The notes: generated from the letters alone by a model not told the origin. Shown: positions 51,202 through 60,435, counted from the first letter of the stretch. The stretch: DNA of 64,000 nt from Nostoc sp. UHCC 0870 (GCF_022063185.1 NZ_CP091913.1:6053141-6117140); one strand, 5' to 3'. Program-made: numbers and translations.

Positions 51202-51402
51202 TTAAACATCAACATTTAGCTGTTCTATATGTCTAGCGGCTTTCTCCCACAGCTTTGCCGTAATCTCATCCTGCCAATGACTTCTGAGATTTTCAGCTTT
51301 TTTGTGGCATATTCGCTCTAACATCTCTAGAATTGCAGCTAATGTCAACTTATCTATTAACGCTTCTAAAACATCCATATCATCTGTTTTCATCGTACTC
51401 AC
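51202..51402 (-). CDS. Small conserved helical protein
   Basis: The 66-residue product is entirely helical in appearance: DVLEALIDKLTLAAILEMLERICHKKAENLRSHWQDEITAKLWEKAARHIEQL. It has the form of small cyanobacterial hypotheticals found near metabolic genes, but I do not recognise a family. It is 80 bases upstream-side of modD on the same strand. Confidence 0.6.
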   Translation of the reverse strand: MSTMKTDDMDVLEALIDKLTLAAILEMLERICHKKAENLRSHWQDEITAKLWEKAARHIEQLNVDV

Positions 51403-51482
51403 TCGGTAGACATCCTTGATTTATCTCTCTCTCCTAAACTTACGAGAAAAGATTGAAGAACTTGTGAGGAGATACTTATGAA

Positions 51483-52328
51483 TTATGATGACATCTTCGC
51501 CGCAATATCCGCCGGCTTACCAAAATAGAGAGAACTAGTAACCAATAAATCTACCCCAGTGGCGGCATATTCCTGGACATTATTCAGTGTAATACCGCCG
51601 GCGGCTGCAAGTTTAACATGAGGATACCGTTGTTTAAGATTCTGGGCTAGCTCCTTGAGTGTACCCAGTGACATCTTATCAATTTGGATGATATCAACTC
51701 CACTTACTGCCACTACCAAAGCATCTTCTACCGTTTCCACTTCAATACAGATTTTATGTTCTTGAAATCGCTGCTTCAGGGGTGTTATCTGTTCTAGCAA
51801 TCCAGACAGACCCCCCATATAGACTAAATGCTGCTTGAAAATCAGAATACTTTCCGAGAGTCCTAGGCGATGAGGTAGCGCACCACCCGCAACGATCGCC
51901 TTCATCATTAATGCTCTAGTTCCTGGAAATACCTTGCGCGTAGTCACTACAGAAATAGCCGGATTAACAATTTTTGCCGCCTTCACAAATTCATTGGTGC
52001 GCGTCGCTATTCCTGAAGTATACTCCAGCAAATTTAAAGCTATTCTCCAGGCGATGTGTAGAGACTCTGCACTACCTGTAGCTGCCAAAATTAATTGATC
52101 TGCCTCTAAATGAGTACCACTTTCTACAGAGAAATGTGCTTTTGCTCCACATTTTTCTATCACCCTCACCGCTTCTTCCGCAGCGCAGACAGTCATGGGG
52201 TGGCGAGTATAAAATTCTATTTTCCCCTGTTCCTTGCCAATACCCAATCCCAAGGTTGTCAAGTCAAAATAGGGAACATCTTCTGCAATTAAATTGGTAA
52301 TTGCCTCATCAGACAAACAAATACGCAT
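51483..52328 (-). CDS. modD: ModD (quinolinate phosphoribosyltransferase fold)
   Basis: The 281-residue protein is of the nicotinate-nucleotide pyrophosphorylase fold. It starts with the alpha/beta sandwich (DVPYFDLTTLGLGIGKEQGKIEFYTR) and has the barrel motifs LNLLEYTSGIATRTNEFV, VVTTRKVFPGTRALMMKAIVAGGALPHRLGLSESILI and KLAAAGGITLNNVQEYAATGVDLLVTSS. The pattern fits ModD, found with molybdate-transport genes, better than NadC. No molybdate transporter lies nearby, so its role is inferred from family only. Confidence 0.82.
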   Translation of the reverse strand: MRICLSDEAITNLIAEDVPYFDLTTLGLGIGKEQGKIEFYTRHPMTVCAAEEAVRVIEKCGAKAHFSVESGTHLEADQLILAATGSAESLHIAWRIALNLLEYTSGIATRTNEFVKAAKIVNPAISVVTTRKVFPGTRALMMKAIVAGGALPHRLGLSESILIFKQHLVYMGGLSGLLEQITPLKQRFQEHKICIEVETVEDALVVAVSGVDIIQIDKMSLGTLKELAQNLKQRYPHVKLAAAGGITLNNVQEYAATGVDLLVTSSLYFGKPADIAAKMSS

Positions 52329-52427
52329 AGTAGGCTTTAATGATGGCGTGTGGAGAAAGGGAACATTTTCTTCACTTTATGCTCAGTCAGAGTTAAATGT
52401 CTGTGCCGTTTTTTATTTTTTGATAAT

Positions 52428-52961
52428 TTATGTAGCCGAAGTCGCTAATGGTTGATTTGCTGCCTTCCAACCGTTGATACTGGGGGGAAAGCCTCGTACA
52501 TTGTCATAACCCAAAAGGCGTAAAGACATCACCGCCATTGCTGAACGATAACCAGAAGTACAGTAGATAACGACAGGCTGATTTTGGGGAATTTGTTCAA
52601 GGTTCTGAGTCAGTTTTGGCAAAGGAATATTAATAGCATTACCAATATGCCCAGTTGCATACTCAGAAGGCTCTCGCACATCAATTAAAAGAATATGATC
52701 TTCGTTGATCAAACGTTGCAATTCTTCTACATTCCCCACGGTGTAATAGCCTCTGGGGATGGAATTGAGATAAGTATCCAATGCCGTTTTTACATCTGAA
52801 TTTGAATTAACCACTGCTGTTACTTTTGTAGTTGGGGTAGATAAACTTTTAGTCAATGACAGGGGAAATGCTAACGCTGACGAATGATAGCCGATATCAA
52901 CCAGAAGATAGATAAATAGCCCTAATCCCAATAAATTTGCCATCCAATTTTGTTTTTTCAT
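52428..52961 (-). CDS. Membrane-anchored or exported rhodanese-like protein
   Basis: The N-terminal hydrophobic segment (NLLGLGLFIYLLVDIGYHSSALAF) is a signal or anchor. The rhodanese domain runs from about residue 75: ELQRLINEDHILLIDVREPSEYATGHIGNAINIPL, then VVIYCTSGYRSAMAVMSLRLLGYDNVRGF. The active-site loop is CTSGYRS, with its cysteine intact, so sulfur transfer or phosphatase-like activity is possible. It stands on the same strand as modD with a 99-base gap. Confidence 0.88.
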   Translation of the reverse strand: MKKQNWMANLLGLGLFIYLLVDIGYHSSALAFPLSLTKSLSTPTTKVTAVVNSNSDVKTALDTYLNSIPRGYYTVGNVEELQRLINEDHILLIDVREPSEYATGHIGNAINIPLPKLTQNLEQIPQNQPVVIYCTSGYRSAMAVMSLRLLGYDNVRGFPPSINGWKAANQPLATSAT

Positions 52962-53526
52962 TTTCTACACTGTAATACTTTTTTGCTATATAACAATATA
53001 GTAATACAATTGATTAAATTAAACCACAAAAATTGTTAAGAAAAGTAACAATTTTTGTGGTTCGTAGTAAGGACTAAAGTCCTGATTTTTCTAAGGACTA
53101 AAGTCCTTACTACAAACTTGCTTATCCATCAATTTAAACTTGACGCACTAGTTAGAGTAGTCCGTGCTGAGTTAAATTTTGTACTTGCTAGTTATTTCTA
53201 TTAGTTCGTATCAGGTTGATAACATTGCCAACCGATAAACTTAGCACTACCATAAACAATACCTTCGTTAAAATTTAGAATCATCAGACATAAAAAAAAG
53301 CCTAAATCCTCAAAAACCAAGGGTTTCAGCCTATGAAAGTTAGATTTAAATCCATAACTCAAAACTTCCATGTTACGTAGTTTTTTAACAGAATTAAAGG
53401 TATTGAGAAAAACTCAGTAACACAATCATGATGGTACTTATTCTGAATCAACTATCCTTCAAAGGATGTATTAACTTTAAGTTTTTTAGCAACATCCCGT
53501 AAAATATTTTTAATCTTGAATTGCTT
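52962..53526. other. Gene-free region with one palindrome
   Basis: No gene is seen. A dispersed palindrome lies at 53064-53113. A direct repeat AGCCTA (53299 and 53328 region) with a run of eight A is near 53285-53335; on the minus strand this gives T8 but the upstream fold is poor. Confidence 0.5.
53064..53113. repeat. Dispersed palindrome, GTAGTAAGGACT family, copy 2
   Basis: Arms GTAGTAAGGACTAAAGTCCT and AGGACTAAAGTCCTTACTAC flank a ten-base loop. The three central bases of each arm (AAA/AAA) do not pair, unlike copies 1 and 3. Confidence 0.8.
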
Positions 53527-53856
53527 ATGCCTTTTTACCGAGTTAAGACAAATCAGCAACAATTACCCCGTTTAAATCAACTGACCAATGACATACCCCC
53601 TCTACTGCGAGATGAGTCTGAAGAAATTGATGCAGATTATGAAGTAATTGAGTCAACTATATTAATTAGTTCTTTCCCTGACTGGTATGTTGAACAAGCC
53701 CAGCAGAGTATGCGGGAATTAAATTTTGATTTGCATTTAGCAGTCTGTGAGGTAGAAATAAAAAATGGTATCACTGCGAGTTTAGAACCTATCCCGCCAC
53801 CTGAATTACCACCAGATACGACGATTTATAATTTAAATACCATCTTGGATTCGTAA
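53527..53856 (+). CDS. Hypothetical protein
   Basis: The ATG at 53527 gives 109 residues: MPFYRVKTNQQQLPRLNQL, an acidic stretch (DESEEIDADYEVIE), a possible amphipathic helix (WYVEQAQQSMRELNFDLHLAVCEVEI) and a proline-rich end. No family is recognised, but composition and codon use look coding. It stands alone between two palindromes of the same family. Confidence 0.6.
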   Translation: MPFYRVKTNQQQLPRLNQLTNDIPPLLRDESEEIDADYEVIESTILISSFPDWYVEQAQQSMRELNFDLHLAVCEVEIKNGITASLEPIPPPELPPDTTIYNLNTILDS

Positions 53857-53890
53857 TTCGTAAGTAGAACGGCGAAATAATTAAAGGTTT

Positions 53891-53936
53891 GTAGTAAGGA
53901 CTTTAGTCCTAAAAGAAGGACTAAAGTCCTTACTAC
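53891..53936. repeat. Dispersed palindrome, GTAGTAAGGACT family, copy 3
   Basis: Perfect 20-base arms GTAGTAAGGACTTTAGTCCT and AGGACTAAAGTCCTTACTAC with a six-base loop. It lies between the convergent hypothetical gene and ilvB and could end both transcripts. Confidence 0.85.
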
Positions 53937-53988
53937 GAACTGGGGTTCTATGGTTGGATTTGAGAGACTTGGCTAGAACAAAAACTAG

Positions 53989-55893
53989 TTACAACTTAGT
54001 CCCGCACTCAGAACAGAAGTTATAGTTTGGTAAGTTTTTCGTCCCGCAGTGGCTGCAATAGATTGGTTCTACATTTGCTTTTGGTGGTTGCTTGGGTAGA
54101 CCAACCATCTGAGCATTACTCTTACCAGGAGCTACCATTGGATAGCAGTTTTCGTCTCTGGTGACGTGAACATCCAAAATTACAGGGCCATCGTAGGCTA
54201 ACATTTGAGCGATCGCATCTTTTAATTGCTCACGCTCAGTTACAATTATCCCCTTAATGCCGTAGGCTTGTGCCAACAGTTCAATATTTGGCATCCCTAC
54301 TTCCATATTTGAGGATGAATAGCGTTCGCCGTGGAAGGCTTGTTGCCACTGGCGTACCATCCCTTGCCAACCGTTGTTGATGATTACGGTCTTGACATTA
54401 ATGCCATATTGTGCAGCAGTTCCCAATTCTTGCAAACACATTTGGAAACTGGCATCACCACTAATACAGATGACTTGCTCATCAGGAAAAGCTACCTTCG
54501 CACCAATCGCCGCAGGTAGACCAAAACCCATTGTTCCTAAACCTGCGCTAGAAATCCAGCGTCGAGGGCCATTCTTGAGGAATTGTGCTGCCCACATTTG
54601 GTGCTGACCAACATCAGTAGTATAGAAAGCGTGGGGTGCTTGGCGACCAACTTCAGAAATTACCTCTTGAGGTGGGATGCTGTCAGGATGTTGGGGGACG
54701 ACTAAAGGATATTCTTCTCGCCAACGATTAACTAAATTCAGCCATTCTATATTTTGGTTGGGTGTGGTTTTTGCGCCTGCTTGTTTACAGCGACGCAACA
54801 AGTCAATTAAAACTCTCCGCACATCACCAACGATGGGTACTTCCGGGACGCGATTTTTACCGACTTCTGCGGGGTCGATGTCGATGTGAATGACCTTAGC
54901 ACGGGAGGCGAATTCGTCTAATTTGCCGGTTACACGGTCATCAAACCTTGCACCTACACAAAGGAGCAAATCACAATCCGTCACTGCAAAGTTAGCGTAA
55001 GCAGTGCCGTGCATCCCCAACATCCCCAAAGATAGGGGATGGTGTTCATCAAAAGCACCGATACCCATCAAGGTAGTTGTGACGGGGATATTAAATAACT
55101 CTGCTAGTTCTTGAATTTCTGCATGGGCGTTAGATGCGATCGCACCACCACCGACGTAAAGTAAAGGACGACGGCTTTCTTGAATTAGTTGAATTGCGGC
55201 GTTGATTTGCCGGGGATTACCCTTCACCGTCGGACGATAACCCGGTAACTTGACTGTACCTGGTTCTACAGGCACATAATCAAATTCTTCAAAGGCCACA
55301 TCTTTAGGCACATCAATTAAAACTGGCCCTGGACGACCTGTACTAGCAATGTGAAACGCCTCAGCTACAGTGCGTGCCATATCAGCCGGGTCACGCACTA
55401 CATAGGAGTGTTTGACTATTGGTATAGTAATGCCGTAAATATCTGTTTCTTGGAAAGCATCTGTACCGATCATTTTCCGAGGTACTTGTCCTGTGACAAT
55501 TACCATTGGAATCGAATCCATGTAAGCCGTAGCGATACCTGTCACCAAGTTAGTCGCCCCAGGGCCGGAAGTACCGAAGCACACACCAACTTTGCCAGTT
55601 GCGCGAGCATAACCATCAGCAGCGTGAGCCGCGCCTTGTTCATGCCTGACGAGAATGTGCTTAAGACTACCAGTTGCTTCTACTTTGTACAGGTCATCAT
55701 AAATCGGCAGAATTGCTCCACCGGGATAGCCGAAAATATACTCAACACCGTGGCGCAGGAGGCTATCCAGTAGCGCAAAACCACCAGTTGCCCGTTTTGG
55801 GGTTACAACTGATGAAGTAGAGCTGGCAGACTGGGTGTGTTGCTCTGTTTGTGAGGGACTAGTCGGGGAAGGCAAGCTCACAGTCACGATCAA
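53989..55893 (-). CDS. ilvB: Acetolactate synthase large subunit with C-terminal zinc ribbon
   Basis: This thiamine-diphosphate enzyme makes acetolactate for branched-chain amino acids. After an N-terminal Ser/Thr-rich part (1-35) come YIFGYPGGAILPIYDDLY, RHEQGAAHAADGYARATGKVG, the FAD region and the thiamine-binding GDASFQMCLQELGTAAQYGINVKTVIINN. The core ends near residue 600. An added tail, about 605-634, has YCSHCGTKN and FCSECGTKL, two CxxC pairs that make a zinc ribbon, which I do not expect in standard IlvB. The regulatory subunit gene is not in the window. Confidence 0.93.
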   Translation of the reverse strand: MIVTVSLPSPTSPSQTEQHTQSASSTSSVVTPKRATGGFALLDSLLRHGVEYIFGYPGGAILPIYDDLYKVEATGSLKHILVRHEQGAAHAADGYARATGKVGVCFGTSGPGATNLVTGIATAYMDSIPMVIVTGQVPRKMIGTDAFQETDIYGITIPIVKHSYVVRDPADMARTVAEAFHIASTGRPGPVLIDVPKDVAFEEFDYVPVEPGTVKLPGYRPTVKGNPRQINAAIQLIQESRRPLLYVGGGAIASNAHAEIQELAELFNIPVTTTLMGIGAFDEHHPLSLGMLGMHGTAYANFAVTDCDLLLCVGARFDDRVTGKLDEFASRAKVIHIDIDPAEVGKNRVPEVPIVGDVRRVLIDLLRRCKQAGAKTTPNQNIEWLNLVNRWREEYPLVVPQHPDSIPPQEVISEVGRQAPHAFYTTDVGQHQMWAAQFLKNGPRRWISSAGLGTMGFGLPAAIGAKVAFPDEQVICISGDASFQMCLQELGTAAQYGINVKTVIINNGWQGMVRQWQQAFHGERYSSSNMEVGMPNIELLAQAYGIKGIIVTEREQLKDAIAQMLAYDGPVILDVHVTRDENCYPMVAPGKSNAQMVGLPKQPPKANVEPIYCSHCGTKNLPNYNFCSECGTKL

Positions 55894-56160
55894 ACCTCAG
55901 AGGATAGCTAAGTTAATATGGAATTTCTGTATTTAATATGTCAATTTTAGTGGAAAACTTCAACTAAGTTATAACTGAAATTTCTGTCTTTAGAGTGTAG
56001 CTGATATATCAATATCATGCTTAGGACTTGACTACACAAGATAACCCATGATTTTATTTTAGGGCTGCGGCGGGTAATATTAGTTAATTTTCCCTGACTT
56101 ATTAGGGGACAGGGGACAGGTGACAGGGAAGGAAAAAACCTAATGACTAATCACTAATCA
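55894..56160. other. Intergenic region with short heptamer run
   Basis: The ilvB promoter should lie here. A GGGGACA/GGTGACA heptamer run at about 56105-56130 is close to the stop of the MFS gene. Nothing else is recognised. Confidence 0.5.
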
Positions 56161-57426
56161 CTAAATTACATCTTGCAAAACTCGACGGGTGTTTTTCCAT
56201 GCCCAAACGCCGACGGTTGCAACTACAAAACTCATACCTATTAATACAGTTCTCAAACCTAGAGCATCAGTTAATGGCCCAGTAATAGCTAAAGGTACTG
56301 CTAGGGCAATGTTCACTGCATGATTTTGGAAGCCGAACACCGTACCATACATTGTGGGTGGTGTTTGGTGTTGAATTAGGGTTTGCATCGGTACACCGAT
56401 TAAGGAAGCACCTATACCTAACAATGCACAAAGTCCTAAAGCTAGCAAGAGACTGTGAGTAAAGGTGAATACGCCTAAAACCAAAGCCATCACCAAAAAT
56501 CCGATTAGGGGTAGGGGTTTGTGATGAAATTTATCTCCCCAGTGACCTAAAATAGCTGCACCTAACACCATACCTACCCCGGCTGCTGCTAAGAAAAAGC
56601 CAAATTGTTTTTCTTGTAACCCAAAATCTGCTGCTAATCTAATTGCCAAAACCATTAAAGCTGCAAATACACAATATAAAGTAGTTAGTTGCAGCATGGC
56701 ATTCAATACCAGACGATTTTTTTTGAGATAGCGCAAGCCTTCCTTTAAATCAGCCCAAGGATCAATTCCTGATCTGCGATCGCTCACAGATTTGTGTTCT
56801 GATTTAAAATCAACTAACTGAAAGGCAATTGCTGACACTATATATAACCCACCCACCACTGCTTCTTGACCATAGACTGCTCCCAACCAAGACTTCGCCA
56901 AACTCAATATTGGTTCTCCAATAGCGAAACCAACAATTAAAGCCCCCATCATGGTGCTACTGTACAGAGCATTGGCTGCCATAAAATTTTCTTTGCGTAC
57001 CAACACAGGAATCGCCGCCTGTTCTGCTGGGGCAAAAAACTGTGCTAAGGCAGAAATTGCAAAAGTCAGGACTAAAAACAACAGAAATTCTTTTGGTGAA
57101 AATGCTATTAACAGTACCAATATGGCCTGTAATATATTTGAGCCAACTAGAATGAGCTTTTTCGAGAAGCGGTCAACAAAAATACCACCAGCAGAACCCA
57201 ATAAAATTGCAGGTAGAGTAAATGCCACCATCAAAATTGAGTACATGGAGTTTGCTGCTAAACCCGGAAGTGGTGGGTAATTCTCCAGCAACGCCACCAT
57301 TAAGACAAAGAAGACTTTATCTCCTAACTGGGATAACAACTGTCCCATCCATAGGAGCATAAAATTTCGATTTTTTAGCAGTGCGCCAAACCCATTATTG
57401 ACGGCAGCTGGTTCAGTTGGAAACAT
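56161..57426 (-). CDS. MFS transporter (LplT/MFS_3-like)
   Basis: The 421-residue protein has about twelve hydrophobic segments. It begins NRNFMLLWMGQLLSQLGDKVFFVLMVALL and has the loop motif GGIFVDRFSKKLILVGSN between helices 2 and 3. The charged central loop (KSEHKSVSDRRSGIDPWADLKEGLRYLKK) separates the two halves. It resembles the lysophospholipid-transporter/multidrug group, but the substrate cannot be assigned. Confidence 0.88.
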   Translation of the reverse strand: MFPTEPAAVNNGFGALLKNRNFMLLWMGQLLSQLGDKVFFVLMVALLENYPPLPGLAANSMYSILMVAFTLPAILLGSAGGIFVDRFSKKLILVGSNILQAILVLLIAFSPKEFLLFLVLTFAISALAQFFAPAEQAAIPVLVRKENFMAANALYSSTMMGALIVGFAIGEPILSLAKSWLGAVYGQEAVVGGLYIVSAIAFQLVDFKSEHKSVSDRRSGIDPWADLKEGLRYLKKNRLVLNAMLQLTTLYCVFAALMVLAIRLAADFGLQEKQFGFFLAAAGVGMVLGAAILGHWGDKFHHKPLPLIGFLVMALVLGVFTFTHSLLLALGLCALLGIGASLIGVPMQTLIQHQTPPTMYGTVFGFQNHAVNIALAVPLAITGPLTDALGLRTVLIGMSFVVATVGVWAWKNTRRVLQDVI

Positions 57427-57469
57427 GGGTCACTTTGGTATTTTAACTAGGGTAGATGGGGACAAATCA

Positions 57470-57690
57470 ATTCAAAATTCAAAATTCAAAATTCAAAAAC
57501 TGGGGATTGGGGATTGGGGAACTCGGGGCCCCCTTTGGGGATAAGGGGTAATGGGGATTGGGGATTATTTACATCCTTTCGCTTACTTTGTTTGCCCTAT
57601 CACCTGTAACCTGTCACCTGTAACCTGTAACCTGTCACCTATCACCTGTCACCTATCACCTGTCACCTGTCACCTGTCCCCTATCACCTG
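57470..57690. repeat. Cluster of four heptamer array types
   Basis: ATTCAAA units (about 57470-57494), GGGGATT units (57499-57523 and 57552-57570), and CACCTGT/AACCTGT/CACCTAT units (about 57597-57690) follow one another. A GGGGCCCC palindrome lies near 57526. No gene is present in 57427-57737. Confidence 0.85.
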
Positions 57691-57737
57691 GAATATCCTT
57701 TATTTCTCACTCCTGTGTGCTTATACTGTTTTCCGGA

Positions 57738-58388
57738 CTATTTCTCTTCATACCGTTTTAATAATAAATGTAGAAATTCGGCTGCTGTTAGACGGGTTTT
57801 TGGGGTGGTAATTTCACCTTTGGAGGAATCTACCCACCAGCCTTGTACGGTTTCGGGCGATCGCCACATGGTTAAATGATCAACTGGTGGTTCTGCGTAA
57901 AAGTTATCTTGCCCACTACCGAGTAATAATGAACTCCAATGAGTAAAATAATCATGGCTAAGACGATGAATGGGAAAATCTCCCCATAGTGGCACTCCCC
58001 ATCCGTCGATAGCAATAAAGGCTTTGACATGACCTCCCATCATTTGCCATTGTGTAGCAGCCGCGATCGCTCCAACTACACCAGCACTAAAGCTGATGAA
58101 TATAACTGGCGATTTTAGCCTATTGTGCAGGCGATCGTGCAGAACCTGCCAAATATGAAATCCTGATAAAGCTAAAACCCCTTCCACCGGCACAACTAAT
58201 AAATCGGGAGTGGGGGCTGGGATGTAGGGGTTTAAGAGTAAAGAGTTGTTATTTCCCTCTTTATGAGAAAGCACCTGTTGATCTCTATTTTGACTGATTG
58301 AGTGATCTGCGCCTGTATATAACCATCCTGAAATAAAGCTTTCAGTTAATTCTGTTTCATGGATTCCAGGACAAATAATTATAGTCAT
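57738..58388 (-). CDS. Alpha/beta-hydrolase-like protein of unknown function
   Basis: The 216 residues start MTIIICPGIHETELTESFISGW, typical of the first strand of an alpha/beta hydrolase with the oxyanion segment. The nucleophile-elbow-like motif is FISFSAGVVGAIAAA (S-F-S-A-G). No full catalytic triad can be confirmed. It is probably conserved in cyanobacteria, but I know no function. It is divergent from the ferrochelatase-family gene. Confidence 0.7.
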   Translation of the reverse strand: MTIIICPGIHETELTESFISGWLYTGADHSISQNRDQQVLSHKEGNNNSLLLNPYIPAPTPDLLVVPVEGVLALSGFHIWQVLHDRLHNRLKSPVIFISFSAGVVGAIAAATQWQMMGGHVKAFIAIDGWGVPLWGDFPIHRLSHDYFTHWSSLLLGSGQDNFYAEPPVDHLTMWRSPETVQGWWVDSSKGEITTPKTRLTAAEFLHLLLKRYEEK

Positions 58389-58552
58389 TAGTCATTATTT
58401 AAATTTCTTTATCTCCTTGTCTACCCTGTCACCTGTCACCTGTAACCTTTCACCTTCTCCCCAGTCTCCATTCCTTAACCCTCTTTAACACTCGGTATCA
58501 AGTAATAACACTAGTATGTCTTTTGATGTATTCTTGTCAATTTTGTGGTTAT

Positions 58553-58578
58553 CCTATCCCCCCGGATGGGATAATAGG
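58553..58578. promoter_or_regulatory. Inverted repeat upstream of the ferrochelatase-family gene
   Basis: TATCCC (58555-58560) and GGGATA (58568-58573) are inverted arms around CCCGGAT, 80 bases before the start. It could be an operator for a metal-responsive regulator; the arms do not match a known box that I recall. Confidence 0.35.
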
Positions 58579-58657
58579 TTACTAATTAGAGTGAACTCCA
58601 GCTTTGTCATAGCTGCTGATTTAGCTCTGAATTCTGGTTTATATTGAGGAACTCATT

Positions 58658-59776
58658 GTGGTTGCCACGCCGGAAAAATTACAAAACACCCAGGAACATT
58701 TATCAACTCACGACCGAGTAGCAGTGTTGCTCATGGGGTATGGTGAAGTCGAAAGCTACGAAGATTTCGCCAACTACAACGAACAGGCGTTAAATCTACT
58801 TACAGCAAAATTTGCACCTGTACCAACCTGGATTTATCCACCTTTAGCAAAATTATTGGCATTATTTGACCGCCACGAGTGGGGACACCAACACCACGAT
58901 TTTATCTCCCCCCACAACGCCATCTTTGAAAAGCAACGCGCTGGTCTTGAAGAAATATTACAAGCTCAATGGGGTAATAGCATCCAAGTTTTCAAAGCCT
59001 TTAATTTTTGCGCTCCTTTTTTACCACAACAAGTTCTAGCAGAAATTAAAGACCAAGGCTTCGATAAAATCCTGATTTACCCACTACTAGTAGTTGATTC
59101 TATCTTCACTAGTGGGATTGCGATGGAGCAAGTGAACAAGGCTCTAGCTGGGATGACTGATGGTGAAAACCATTGGGTAAAAGGACTGCGTTATATTCCG
59201 TCTTTTTATAATGAGCCAGAATATATTCATTTGATGGCGCATCTGGTTGAGGAGAAAATCAACGCTGATTTAGCAGCCGCCTATTTACCTTCTCAAATCG
59301 GTATTGTGTTGATGAATCATGGGTGTCCTCATAAAGCCAAAGGATTCACCTCTGGTATTGTCGAAAGTCAAACATTGTATGATTTGGTGCGGGATGAGTT
59401 AATCAATCGCTATCCTCTAATTTCGGTAGGTTGGCTGAATCACGACACACCGTTAATTGAATGGACACAACCAAATGCAACACAAGCAGCCAATAACTTG
59501 ATTCAATTAGGTGCAAAAGCAATAATCTTTATGCCTATTGGTTTTGCCACAGAAAACCACGAAACTTTATTGGATGTACACCACATTATTCATGCTTTAG
59601 AGAAAAAGTATCCCGATGTGGATTGTGTACAAATGTCTTGTGTTAACGACCATCCAGAGTTTTTGGCAATGGTTGCACAGTGGGCAAATAGTCACATTGC
59701 TGAGTTACAAAATCAGCAAGCAGTGGCAGTAAATCCACAGATAGCTATTAATCATCATCACCATCACCATCATTAA
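58658..59776 (+). CDS. Ferrochelatase-family protein with poly-histidine tail
   Basis: The 372-residue product has the class II chelatase fold: DRVAVLLMGYGEVESYEDFANYNEQALNLLTAKF at the start, GIVLMNHGCPHKAKGF with a metal-site-type histidine, and IGFATENHETLLDVHHIIHALE with a His/Glu pair near the C-terminal domain. It differs from standard HemH (which begins RVGVLLLNLGGP) and lacks the C-terminal chlorophyll-binding helix of cyanobacterial HemH, so it is probably a paralogue. The last residues are INHHHHHHH, seven histidines, as in some metal-handling proteins. The GTG start at 58658 is accepted because no ATG fits. Confidence 0.82.
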   Translation: MVATPEKLQNTQEHLSTHDRVAVLLMGYGEVESYEDFANYNEQALNLLTAKFAPVPTWIYPPLAKLLALFDRHEWGHQHHDFISPHNAIFEKQRAGLEEILQAQWGNSIQVFKAFNFCAPFLPQQVLAEIKDQGFDKILIYPLLVVDSIFTSGIAMEQVNKALAGMTDGENHWVKGLRYIPSFYNEPEYIHLMAHLVEEKINADLAAAYLPSQIGIVLMNHGCPHKAKGFTSGIVESQTLYDLVRDELINRYPLISVGWLNHDTPLIEWTQPNATQAANNLIQLGAKAIIFMPIGFATENHETLLDVHHIIHALEKKYPDVDCVQMSCVNDHPEFLAMVAQWANSHIAELQNQQAVAVNPQIAINHHHHHHH

Positions 59777-59802
59777 ATCGGGTAGTCAAAAGGTTAAGGT
59801 AT

Positions 59803-59853
59803 AGGGTGTGGGTAAAATAGTCTTAGACTACGCCCCATACCCTTAAACTTTTT
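59803..59853. terminator. Terminator at a convergent junction
   Basis: AGGGTGTGGG (59803-59812) pairs with CCCATACCCT (59834-59843) with one G-T pair; the enclosed TAGTC-TTA-GACTA makes a second stem. TTTTT follows at 59849. It lies just past the ferrochelatase-family stop. Confidence 0.7.
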
Positions 59854-59871
59854 GCGATCGCTGATTAACTT

Positions 59872-60435
59872 TTAACCTGTAAATCCGAAGATTTTCGCTA
59901 AGTCGTTAAGTCGTTGATAAACAGGGATAATCTTTTCTCCTTGCAGTTCGACGGTAGCCTCTGGATAATTACGAATAGCTCCAAGTAGGGTAACTTCACC
60001 ATCTTGCTGAATAGATGCAGTTACAGCACTTCGGAGTGCTTTTTGGTCTAGTGGTTTTGCGGGGGGACGAACTACTTCCCCAATTTGAGAAACCAAAATT
60101 GGGCCTGTCCAACTAGAAAGCAAACTATTTAAAAGAGCAGGATTAGCTTTGATTCCATCTTGCAGTGCTTTACGAGCTAAATCTGGGTCTTGTTGAGATA
60201 CCTGGAAATAAGCTAAGAGGGCTGGTGTAGTTTCACCAGTGGCTGCAAATTGATTTAATTCTTGAACAGAGATGGGAGTTTGAAAATTGCCATATTTTAA
60301 AACAACTTGTTCCGCAGCATAAACATGAGTATTTGAGAGAAAAACCCCAATGCTCATTCCTAAAGCTGCTGTTTGAGCAAATAATTGCTTGAATGGATAT
60401 TTGTGAAGTTGCTGCAAAAGTGAAAAAATCTGCAT
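59872..60435 (-). CDS. Exported DUF1400-type protein
   Basis: The ATG at 60435 is chosen because AGGAAGG lies nine bases upstream; a longer frame to 60501 lacks this. The 187-residue product has a signal peptide (FAQTAALGMSIGVFLSNTHVYAAE) and then the DUF1400 pattern AAEQVVLKYGNFQTPISVQELNQFAATGETTPALLAYF. In other cyanobacterial proteins this domain precedes an alpha/beta hydrolase; here it stands alone. No enzymatic residues are visible. Confidence 0.8.
   Translation of the reverse strand: MQIFSLLQQLHKYPFKQLFAQTAALGMSIGVFLSNTHVYAAEQVVLKYGNFQTPISVQELNQFAATGETTPALLAYFQVSQQDPDLARKALQDGIKANPALLNSLLSSWTGPILVSQIGEVVRPPAKPLDQKALRSAVTASIQQDGEVTLLGAIRNYPEATVELQGEKIIPVYQRLNDLAKIFGFTG

Noticed and set aside
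53280..53340. Possible minus-strand terminator (AGCCTA repeats with T8)
   Set aside because: The repeats are direct rather than inverted, and the stem that can form is too far from the T run.
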